Shown one piece after another: positions 55,666 through 64,000 of a DNA stretch of 64,000 nt. A program made the position numbers and the translations under genes. How positions within the stretch are numbered: position 1 is the stretch's first letter; each line of letters opens with the position of its first letter. Below the pieces are notes generated by a model that was given only the letters and a program-made list of their open reading frames with translations, was not told where the DNA came from and made no database searches. The stretch spans positions 1 through 64,000 of the forward strand of contig JADQCB010000002.1 of NCBI GenBank assembly GCA_016278325.1, in the 5' to 3' direction. Origin of the DNA: Actibacterium sp. GTDB taxonomy: Bacteria > Pseudomonadota > Alphaproteobacteria > Rhodobacterales > Rhodobacteraceae.

Positions 55666-57039
55666 TCAGATCGTGAAGCGCTGGTGCGGCGCGGGAATCG
55701 TGACCTCGGTGCCTTTCAGCGCCTGGCCGAATTTCCGCGCGGCCTCCGGTTCGCCATGGACAAGGAAGGTTTTCGCGGGCGTTCCGGTCGCGCGATGCCA
55801 GCCAAGCAATTCGTCCCGGTCGGCATGGGCCGAGAACCCGTTGATCGTGTGGATCCGCGCGCGCACCGGGACCCAGCCGCCGAAAAGGTTTACCTTCTGC
55901 GCGCCGTCGATCAGGATGCGCGCCAGCGTGCCCTCGGCGGCGAACCCCACGAAGATCACGCTGGATTCGGCATGGGCCAGGTTGTGGCGCAGGTGGTGGC
56001 GCACCCGCCCGCCGGTGCACATGCCCGAGCCGGCCATAAGCACCGCGCCGGCGCGGATCTCGTTCAGCTTCATCGATTCCGATGCCTCGCGCACCATGTG
56101 CAACCCCGGCAGCTTGAACGGGTCGCGCCCCTTGCCAAACAGCGCGGTCACCTCCGGCCGATAGGCTTCGGGATGGTGGCGAAAGATCTCGGTCGCCGAA
56201 ATCGCCATCGGCGAATCCAGGAACACCTGCAGATCCGGCGCGATCACCTTCCGCGCCACGCCCTCGCGCAGGTAGAACAGCAATTCCTGGGCCCGCTCCA
56301 GAGCGAAGGTCGGAATGACGACATTGCCGCCGCGTTTCAGCGCGTCGTCGACCGCATCGTGGAACTCGGCGACCGAGTCCTTCAGCGACCGGTGATCGCG
56401 ATCGCCATAGGTGGTTTCCATCACCACCACGTCGGCCCGGTCGGGGATCTGCGGATCGCGCAGCAGCGGCCGGCCGGCATTGCCGATGTCGCCGGAAAAG
56501 ACGATCCGCTTGCCCCCCTCCGCGGCCGGCGTCTCCACCAGCACGCTGGCCGAGCCCAGAATGTGCCCCGCATCGTGGAACGTCGCGCGGATGCCGCGGC
56601 CCAGGTCGATCGGGGCGCCGTATTTCGCGATACGCCCGAACTGGTCGAAGGAATTGAGCGCGTCCAGCGTGTCGTAAAGCGGCCTTGTCTCGGGCTTGCC
56701 GTGGCGCCTGCGGCGGCGTGCCTCCTCCTCGTGCAGATGCGCGGAATCGAGCAGCACCAGCCGGGCCAGTTCGCGCGAGGCGGCGGTGGTAATGATCTCG
56801 CCGCGAAACCCCTGCCGCACCAGCAGCGGGATGCGGCCGCAATGATCCAGATGGGCATGGGTCAACAACAGGATGTCGATGCTGTCCGGCTCGAACCCGA
56901 AGGGGGCGTCGTTGTCCTCGTCCAGCTCATGGCCGCCCTGGAACAGGCCGCAATCGACCAGGATGCGGCGCCCGGCGCATTCCAGCAGATGGCAAGACCC
57001 CGTGACCCCCTGCGCCGCGCCGTGAAATGAAAGTTCCAT
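55666..57039 (-). CDS. Beta-CASP metallo-beta-lactamase-fold hydrolase
   Basis: A 457-residue protein of the MBL/beta-CASP RNA-processing superfamily. Metal motifs are HAHLDHCGRIP, FSGDIGNAG and DAGHILGSAS; beta-CASP motifs include PTFALERAQELLFYL, MCTGGRVRHHL and the final NGFSAHADRDELL and LVHGEPEA. AGGAAG precedes the ATG at 57039. Homologues are 3'-5' RNA exonucleases or endonucleases. It is divergent from the N-ATPase operon, with which such genes are sometimes associated, and may share the FNR-like site in between. It could regulate messenger stability under low oxygen, which is inference. Confidence 0.88.
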   Translation of the reverse strand: MELSFHGAAQGVTGSCHLLECAGRRILVDCGLFQGGHELDEDNDAPFGFEPDSIDILLLTHAHLDHCGRIPLLVRQGFRGEIITTAASRELARLVLLDSAHLHEEEARRRRRHGKPETRPLYDTLDALNSFDQFGRIAKYGAPIDLGRGIRATFHDAGHILGSASVLVETPAAEGGKRIVFSGDIGNAGRPLLRDPQIPDRADVVVMETTYGDRDHRSLKDSVAEFHDAVDDALKRGGNVVIPTFALERAQELLFYLREGVARKVIAPDLQVFLDSPMAISATEIFRHHPEAYRPEVTALFGKGRDPFKLPGLHMVREASESMKLNEIRAGAVLMAGSGMCTGGRVRHHLRHNLAHAESSVIFVGFAAEGTLARILIDGAQKVNLFGGWVPVRARIHTINGFSAHADRDELLGWHRATGTPAKTFLVHGEPEAARKFGQALKGTEVTIPAPHQRFTI

Positions 57040-57095
57040 GCCCGCTTCCTGTCCCTTGCTCCGCCGGATGCTGTCATGCCGCCCCTGCCCTTGCA

Positions 57096-57109
57096 TTGAC
57101 CTGTATCAT
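57096..57109. promoter_or_regulatory. FNR-like box between the metallo-hydrolase and atpD
   Basis: TTGAC-CTGT-ATCAT matches the FnrL consensus TTGAY-N4-RTCAA with one mismatch at the last base. It lies 57 bp ahead of the hydrolase ATG and 101 bp ahead of the atpD ATG, so it could serve either. Confidence 0.35.
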
Positions 57110-57134
57110 GGTGCGCCCGGGGCTGGCGGCATAA

Positions 57135-59067
<1,933 letters not shown>

Positions 59068-59071
<4 letters not shown>

Positions 59072-59358
59072 CCGAACCCGATCCGGAAGACGAACACGAC
59101 GCCATGGAAAAGGCAATCCGCCTGCGGCGCGAACGACGCGCGCGATGGGAGCATGAGGGCGAACGCCCGCTGTGGGAAAACCTGTCGATGGTGGGCGCGC
59201 TCGGCTGGCTGATCGTGGTGCCGATGCTGCTGGGCGTGGCCCTGGGGCGATGGCTGGACAATGTGCTGGGCAGCGGCATCTTCTGGACCGGCGCCGGCAT
59301 CGCGGCGGGCGCGGGCCTGGGATTCTTCATGGCGTGGAAAAGGATGAACCGGCGATGA
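59068..59358 (+). CDS. atpQ: N-ATPase AtpQ (AtpI-like membrane protein)
   Basis: A 96-residue protein with a highly charged N-terminus (about 40 residues) followed by two hydrophobic helices (LGWLIVVPMLLGVALGRWLD and IFWTGAGIAAGAGLGFFMAW). This position and two-helix layout fit AtpQ/AtpI-like protein of N-ATPases. It overlaps atpC by ATGA. A role in c-ring assembly or in Mg/Na handling has been proposed for relatives. Confidence 0.82.
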
Positions 59359-59621
59359 ACGGCCTGTTGCCCCTTGCCGGCTGGCTGATCGGCGGACTCG
59401 CCCTGGGCGCGGCCTATCTGCTGCTGCTGCGGCAAAGCGTGCGCGCGCTGCGCAAGGGACGTGGCCGGGTGGCGGCCTGGGGCGCGCTGGCGCTGCGCCT
59501 GGCGCTGGCAGTGGCGCTGTTCGGATTGGCCGCGCGGCAGGGTGCCGGCCCGCTGCTGGTCGCGCTGGCCGGTTTCATGCTTGCGCGGACGGTCCTGATG
59601 AAGCGGATCACGGTTTCATGA
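59355..59621 (+). CDS. atpR: N-ATPase AtpR membrane protein
   Basis: An 88-residue hydrophobic protein with three predicted helices (LAGWLIGGLALGAAYLLLL, ALALRLALAVALFGLA, LLVALAGFMLARTVLM). Its length, place between atpQ and atpB and helix count match AtpR, found only in N-ATPase operons. It overlaps both neighbours by ATGA. The function of AtpR is not known; it may help assemble the rotor or protect the ion site. Confidence 0.85.
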   Translation: MNGLLPLAGWLIGGLALGAAYLLLLRQSVRALRKGRGRVAAWGALALRLALAVALFGLAARQGAGPLLVALAGFMLARTVLMKRITVS

Positions 59622-60289
59622 TGGCGCAGAACCCGCTTCTGCCGGATATCCTGTTTCGCATCGGCCCGGTGCCGATCGACCGCGCCGTGGTCACCACCTG
59701 GGCGATCATGGCGCTGCTTTGCGCCTTGCTGGCGCTGGTCCTGCGCCGGCGCAGGGTGCAAGCAGGCGCGGCGCAGAGCATCCTCGAGATCCTGGTCGAG
59801 ACCATCGAAAGCCAGCTGCGCGACGTGCTGGGCCGCGATCCCTGGCCGTTCATGCCGCTGCTGGGGGGAATGTTCATCTTTCTTTGCCTGGCGAACCTGG
59901 TGGCCATCGTGCCGGGCGGCAAGCCGCCCACGGGTCATGTCGAGACCCCGGCGGCATTGGCGCTGATCGTGTTCTTCTCGGTTCATTACTACGGCATGCG
60001 CGCCCGCGGGCCGGGCGCCTATCTGCGCAAGTATATCCGGCCCAACCCGATCCTGCTGCCGCTCAACCTGCTGTCAGAGCTGACCCGCACCTTCTCGTTG
60101 ATGGTGCGCCTGTTCGGCAACATGATGAGCCACGAATTCGTCATCGCGATCGTGCTGATGCTGGCCGGGCTTTTGCTGCCGGTTCCCTTCATGGCGCTCG
60201 GGATCCTGATCGGGCTGATCCAGGCCTATATCTTCACCATCCTCGCAGCGGTCTATATCGGCGCCGCGATCAGCGGCTCCGAGGCATGA
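59618..60289 (+). CDS. atpB: N-ATPase a subunit
   Basis: A 223-residue a subunit with five or six helices. The essential half-channel Arg lies in FSLMVRLFGNMMSHEFVIAI, and the carboxy-terminal LIGLIQAYIFTILAAVYIGA is the classic AtpB ending. It overlaps atpR by ATGA. It forms the ion path with the c-ring. Confidence 0.93.
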   Translation: MMAQNPLLPDILFRIGPVPIDRAVVTTWAIMALLCALLALVLRRRRVQAGAAQSILEILVETIESQLRDVLGRDPWPFMPLLGGMFIFLCLANLVAIVPGGKPPTGHVETPAALALIVFFSVHYYGMRARGPGAYLRKYIRPNPILLPLNLLSELTRTFSLMVRLFGNMMSHEFVIAIVLMLAGLLLPVPFMALGILIGLIQAYIFTILAAVYIGAAISGSEA

Positions 60290-60308
60290 GAAAAGGAGTT
60301 TTCGAGCA

Positions 60309-60548
60309 ATGATAGAAATCGTCAGCATCATCGGCGCCGTTGTCGCCGTGTCCTTCGGGGCGATCATGCCCGCCTATTCCGAGGGCCGGGCCATCGCCGC
60401 GGCGATGGAGGCCATCGCCCGCCAGCCCGAAGCGGCCGGAACGCTCAGCCGGACGTTGTTCGTGGGGCTCGCGATGATCGAGACGATGGCGATCTATTGC
60501 CTGGTGATCGCGCTGCTGGTGCTCTACGCCAACCCGTTCACCGGCTGA
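60309..60548 (+). CDS. atpE: N-ATPase c subunit with two-carboxylate ion site
   Basis: A 79-residue hairpin of two helices with the polar loop A-R-Q-P at residues 37-40. Helix 1 carries Glu25 (AIMPAYSEGRA) and helix 2 carries Glu58-Thr59 (GLAMIETMAIYCLV). The ET pair with a second carboxylate on helix 1 resembles sodium-coupled rotors; H+-coupled c subunits normally lack this set. N-ATPases are thought to pump Na+ outward. AAAAGGAG lies 10 bp before the ATG. Confidence 0.9.
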   Translation: MIEIVSIIGAVVAVSFGAIMPAYSEGRAIAAAMEAIARQPEAAGTLSRTLFVGLAMIETMAIYCLVIALLVLYANPFTG

Positions 60549-60551
60549 TCC

Positions 60552-61310
60552 ATGCAGCTCGACCTCTGGACCCTGGCCATTCAGGCAGTCAATTTCCTGG
60601 TGCTGGTCTGGCTTCTGTCACGGCTTCTGTTCCGGCCGGTCCGCCAGATCCTGCAAAAGCGCCAGGCGCTTTACCAGGAGCATATGCAGCAGGCCGAAAA
60701 GAAGGCGGAGCAGGCCGAGGCGGCGAAGGCGGATTACGACGCCAGAACCGCCGCGCTGGAGGCCGAGCGCAACCGAAAGGCCGCCGAAACGCACAAGGCG
60801 CTTCAGGCCGAGCGTGACGAGATCCTGCAGGAGGCCCGCGCCGCGGCCGATGAAATGCGCGACGAGGCCCGCAAGCAGATCGCCGAGGAACGCGAGCGCG
60901 CATTGGCGGCCGCAAAGGACCAGATTGCCGGGCTGGTCAGCGACCTGACCCGCAGGATACTGGCCGATGCGGCCCTCGACAGCACCGGTCCGGCGCTGCT
61001 GGCACGGCTGCGCGCGGTGCTGGACGATCTGCCACCGGACCGCGCCGCAACCCTGCGCGCCGATCTGGCCCCGGCGGATGCGCAGTGGCGCGTGATCACC
61101 GCGGCCCCGATCCCCGATGATCGCCGCCGGACATGGGCCGACACCCTGCGCCGGCAGCTGGGCACCGAGACCGATCCGCAGTTCGATGTCGATTCCGACC
61201 TGCTGGGCGGGGTCGTGCTGCACCTTCCGCATCAGGTTCTGGACCTGTCCTGGGCCCGCAAACTGGAGCTTGCCATCGAACGGATCCGTGAGGCCGGCGA
61301 TGAGCCTTGA
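60552..61310 (+). CDS. atpF: N-ATPase b subunit with delta-like C-terminal domain
   Basis: A 252-residue stator subunit, longer than the usual 155-165 of b. One N-terminal helix (AIQAVNFLVLVWLLSRLLF) is followed by a long charged coiled coil to about residue 125. The remaining 110 residues end in FDVDSDLLGGVVLHLPHQVL and the following D-L-S-W-A-R-K-L, which resembles the C-terminus of the delta (OSCP) subunit. No separate atpH gene is in the operon, so this fused part probably replaces delta in holding the catalytic head. It overlaps atpA by 11 bp. Confidence 0.88.
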   Translation: MQLDLWTLAIQAVNFLVLVWLLSRLLFRPVRQILQKRQALYQEHMQQAEKKAEQAEAAKADYDARTAALEAERNRKAAETHKALQAERDEILQEARAAADEMRDEARKQIAEERERALAAAKDQIAGLVSDLTRRILADAALDSTGPALLARLRAVLDDLPPDRAATLRADLAPADAQWRVITAAPIPDDRRRTWADTLRRQLGTETDPQFDVDSDLLGGVVLHLPHQVLDLSWARKLELAIERIREAGDEP

Positions 61311-62820
61311 GCGCGACGTTTCCGCATGGCTGCCGCGGGCGCGCGCCGGGCTGGCGCGGGCCGACCTGGCACCGCAGCTTCGCGCCGTCGGCCGGGTGGA
61401 GCGGATCGGCGACGGGGTCGCGACGATCTCGGGTCTGCCCGACACCCGCCTGGACGAGCTTTTGCGCTTCGAGGATGGCACCCCCGGCATCGCGCTGAAG
61501 ATCGGCGAGGACGGGATCGGTTGCGCCCTTCTCGACCATGGCGCGGCGATCCGCGCGGGCAGCCTCGTACATGGCACCGGCCAGATCATCCGGGTGCCGG
61601 TGGGCGAGGCGCTGCTGGGCCGCGTGGTCGATCCGATGGGGCGCCCGCTGGATGACGGGCCGGCCATTGCAGCCGAACGGATGGACCCGGTCGAACGGCC
61701 GGCCCCCGGCATCGTGGACCGCGACCTGGTGAGCGAGCCGTTGCTGACCGGCCTGACCGTGATCGACGCGATGATCCCTTTGGGCCGGGGACAGCGCGAA
61801 CTGATCATTGGCGATCGCAAGACCGGCAAGACCACCATTGCCATCGACACCATGATCAACCAGCGCGACTCGGGCGTGGTGTGCATCTATGCCGCGATCG
61901 GGCAGAAATCCTCCGGCGTGGCGCGGGTGGTCCGGACGCTGCGCGCGCAAGGCGCCCTGGGCAACTGCATCATCGTCGTGGGGGCCTCGGACGCGCCGCC
62001 CGGCACGCAATGGACAACGCCCTATGCTGCCTGCACTATGGCCGAATATTTCCGCGACCGCGGGCAGGATGCACTGCTGATCCTGGATGACCTGACCAAG
62101 CACGCCATCGTCTATCGCGAAATTTCGCTGCTGCTGCGCAAGCCGCCCGGCCGCGAGGCATATCCCGGTGACGTGTTCTATCTGCACGCGCGGCTGCTGG
62201 AGCGCGCGGCCAGGCTGTCGGCCGCGCAGGGCGGCGGATCGCTGACCGCGCTGCCGATTGCCGAAACCCAGGCCGGCAACCTGACCGCCTATATCCCCAC
62301 CAACCTGATCTCGATCACCGACGGGCAGGTCTATCTTGAGCCCAAGCTGTTCTACGAGGGCCAGAAACCCGCCGTGAATGTCGGCATGAGCGTCAGCCGC
62401 GTCGGCGGGGCCACCCAGGCGCGCGCGATCCGGGAGATCGCGCAATCGCTCAAGCTTGATTACGCGCAGTTCCTGGAGCTTGAGGTGTTTACCCGGTTCG
62501 GCACCATGGTCGATGAGCGCACCGCGAAACGGATTGCGCATGGCCGCCGGATCCGCGCGATATTGGCCCAGCCGGAATACAACCCGCTGCCGCTGGCGTT
62601 GCAGGTCGCGTTGTTGCTCGCGGTGGCCGAACGCAAGCTCGAAACCCTGCCGTTGTCGCGCATCCCGGACCTGCGCGCGCGCCTGGCCGAGGCCATGGAA
62701 ACGCGCTGCCCGCACGCGGTTCACCGGATCGCGCAGACAAACACCGTCTCTGCCGATGACCGCGCCGCCATTGTCACGGTTCTGGACGACTGCATTGCCA
62801 CGCTGACACCCGAAGCCTGA
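61300..62820 (+). CDS. atpA: N-ATPase alpha subunit
   Basis: A 506-residue F1 alpha subunit with Walker A GDRKTGKTTIAI (about residue 170), YAAIGQKSSGVARVVRTL, ALLILDDLTKHAIVYREISLLLRKPPGREAYPGDV (split family segment near 260), and ARAIREIAQSLKLDYAQFLE in the C-terminal helical domain. The ATG at 61300 overlaps the b-subunit stop by 11 bp. It lacks the catalytic Glu of beta, as expected for alpha. Confidence 0.93.
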   Translation: MSLERDVSAWLPRARAGLARADLAPQLRAVGRVERIGDGVATISGLPDTRLDELLRFEDGTPGIALKIGEDGIGCALLDHGAAIRAGSLVHGTGQIIRVPVGEALLGRVVDPMGRPLDDGPAIAAERMDPVERPAPGIVDRDLVSEPLLTGLTVIDAMIPLGRGQRELIIGDRKTGKTTIAIDTMINQRDSGVVCIYAAIGQKSSGVARVVRTLRAQGALGNCIIVVGASDAPPGTQWTTPYAACTMAEYFRDRGQDALLILDDLTKHAIVYREISLLLRKPPGREAYPGDVFYLHARLLERAARLSAAQGGGSLTALPIAETQAGNLTAYIPTNLISITDGQVYLEPKLFYEGQKPAVNVGMSVSRVGGATQARAIREIAQSLKLDYAQFLELEVFTRFGTMVDERTAKRIAHGRRIRAILAQPEYNPLPLALQVALLLAVAERKLETLPLSRIPDLRARLAEAMETRCPHAVHRIAQTNTVSADDRAAIVTVLDDCIATLTPEA

Positions 62821-62821
62821 C

Positions 62822-63643
62822 ATGGGCCAGCTGCCACGCATCAACGAGCGGATCGACAGCATCGCCGGGCTGCACGACCTCGTGGGCGCGTTGCGCGCCA
62901 TGGCCGGCATGCATCTGCGCGAGGCACAGCAGGCATTCACGGGCACCCGGGCCTATGTGGAGACCGTGGAACGCGCGATTTCCGCGGTGGCGCTGCTGGC
63001 GCCGATGCCGGCGGAGGGCGGCGACGGACGCCGCCTGTTGCTGGCCATCGGTTCCGAGCACGGATTCGTCGGCGGGTTCAACAAGGAAATCCTGCAAAAG
63101 GTAAAGGATGTCCTTGCCGCGGACGAGGAATTGCAGATTGTCGGGCAGCGTGGCGCGAGCCGCGCAGCCGAAGCCGGGTTGCGCAGCGCGACGATACACC
63201 CGATGACCTCGCGCGTTGGCGGGATCGCCGCGCTTGCGCGCCGCATCAGCGCCGGGCTTGCCGGTGCCGCGTCGGTGCGTATCGCGCATGCCAGCTATCG
63301 GTCCGGCGCCGGGTTCACCCCCACGCTTCGGGTCATTCTGCCGTTGCACCCCGACGCCTTCGTCAAGACCGACACGCGCCTGCCGCCACTGCATCACCTG
63401 GCGCCCGCCAGGCTGATGGAAGACCTGGCCGCCGAGTATCTCTTTGCCGAAATCGCCAATGCGCTGATGCAAAGCCTGGCCAGCGAGAACGCGGCGCGCC
63501 TGCGCGCGATGGAGGCCGCCGACCGCAATATCGGCGACCGGCTCGACAAGCTGCGCGCCGAGGAACGGGTGATCCGGCAGGCCGACATAACCTCGGACCT
63601 GCTGGATGTCGTCACCGGGGCGCAAGCGGTTTCCGAGCGATAG
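62822..63643 (+). CDS. atpG: N-ATPase gamma subunit
   Basis: A 273-residue rotor-shaft subunit, somewhat shorter than a housekeeping gamma (about 290). Long helices form both ends (RINERIDSIAGLHDLVGALR and LRAMEAADRNIGDRLDKLRA), with the Rossmann-like core between, including LLLAIGSEHGFVGGFNKEIL. It directly follows atpA (1-bp gap) and ends the operon. No delta gene follows, in keeping with the delta-like C-terminus of atpF. Confidence 0.92.
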   Translation: MGQLPRINERIDSIAGLHDLVGALRAMAGMHLREAQQAFTGTRAYVETVERAISAVALLAPMPAEGGDGRRLLLAIGSEHGFVGGFNKEILQKVKDVLAADEELQIVGQRGASRAAEAGLRSATIHPMTSRVGGIAALARRISAGLAGAASVRIAHASYRSGAGFTPTLRVILPLHPDAFVKTDTRLPPLHHLAPARLMEDLAAEYLFAEIANALMQSLASENAARLRAMEAADRNIGDRLDKLRAEERVIRQADITSDLLDVVTGAQAVSER

Positions 63644-63682
63644 CGCCGGGGCGGGGTCAGCGCCGCCGGGGCATGGGCAGGC

Positions 63683-64000
63683 TCAGGGTACCTCGTGCCC
63701 CAATGCGGCCTCGTAAAGCCGGAACCAGGTTTCGCGATCAAGGCGCAGATCCAGCGCATCCGACAACCGGGCGATCCGCGAAAGGGTATTGGTGCCCATC
63801 ACCGGCACGATGCCGGCCGGATGGCTCAGCAGGAACGCCACCGCCACGGCCGCCCTGTCCACGCCGGCGGCCGACGCGACCTCGTCCAGCATCGTGGCCA
63901 GGGGCCCCCGGCCCCGCATCAGCGCGCCGCCGCCCAGCGGCGACCAGGCCATCGGGTGTTGCCCCTGGCGCTGATGAAAGGCCAGGTCCCCGTTGGCGAA
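63683..64000 (-). CDS. Aldo/keto reductase, C-terminal part (cut by window end)
   Basis: The reading frame is open to the window edge. The visible 105 residues include PMAWSPLGGGALMRGRGPLA, then V-A-V-A-F-L-L-S-H-P-A-G-I-V-P-V-M-G-T-N, and D-R-E-T-W-F-R-L-Y, typical of the YdhF-like aldo/keto reductases. The AWSPLGGG and PVMGTN segments are NADPH-binding parts of the barrel. The rest of the gene, including its catalytic Tyr, lies beyond 64000. It converges with atpG at a 39-bp gap. Confidence 0.88.
   Translation of the reverse strand, partial: FANGDLAFHQRQGQHPMAWSPLGGGALMRGRGPLATMLDEVASAAGVDRAAVAVAFLLSHPAGIVPVMGTNTLSRIARLSDALDLRLDRETWFRLYEAALGHEVP

Overview
The window is 64 kb of GC-rich DNA (roughly two thirds G+C). 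Genes are tightly packed, many cistrons overlap by ATGA, Shine-Dalgarno sites are AGGAGG-like, and the gene families (HvrA-type H-NS, form II CO dehydrogenase-like cluster, fused DppDF ATPase, N-type ATPase, BetI/ChoXWV) point to an alphaproteobacterium of the Rhodobacteraceae, probably from a saline habitat. I see no rRNA, tRNA, CRISPR array, prophage or insertion sequence.

Layout. 0.2-4.3 kb: H-NS-like protein with a purine nucleoside phosphorylase, a DUF1989 protein, ychF and trpA. 4.3-8.0 kb: copper module, copA-cueR facing copZ-DUF302, with two CueR-type promoters between them. 8.0-12.5 kb: ynfA and an operon of AtuA-like, DUF4387, glutaryl-CoA dehydrogenase and class III CoA transferase genes. 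12.6-20.3 kb: a seven-gene operon of a dipeptide-type ABC transporter, a C45 self-processing hydrolase and a sensorless sigma-54 activator. 20.5-27.3 kb: an extra rpoN behind a second peptide-type ABC transporter whose Tat-exported binding protein is divergent. 27.4-33.1 kb: MFS and EamA transporters, then nadA-nadB-nadC. 33.3-39.6 kb: FAD monooxygenase with DUF2783, and a glucose-type ABC transporter. 39.6-47.9 kb: form II cox-type molybdenum hydroxylase with its maturation genes. 48.0-55.7 kb: a BKACE (DUF849) enzyme, betI-betB-betA, and choXWV. 55.7-63.6 kb: a beta-CASP metallo-hydrolase divergent from a complete N-ATPase operon (atpDCQRBEFAG). The window ends inside an aldo/keto reductase.

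The most interesting structure is a self-contained sigma-54 circuit at about 8.4-25.5 kb. The extra rpoN and the sensorless activator sit beside two operons that each carry a GG-N10-GC (-24/-12) promoter. About 85-110 bp upstream of each promoter lies a pair of related 19-bp sites spaced exactly 21 bp apart. The two site pairs share a 9-base identical core (TTGCGCGCA) followed by TCACGC. The activator is the last gene of one target operon, so the circuit should be self-reinforcing. My inference is that it controls import and hydrolysis of an amide- or peptide-like compound and breakdown of a dicarboxylic acid product through a glutaryl-CoA-type route. The substrate is unknown.

Secondary points are FNR-type boxes ahead of the glucose transporter (35.2 kb) and the N-ATPase (57.1 kb), a BetI operator between betI and choX, intercistronic hairpins or terminators behind two binding-protein genes, and a two-carboxylate c subunit plus delta-like b subunit in the N-ATPase.
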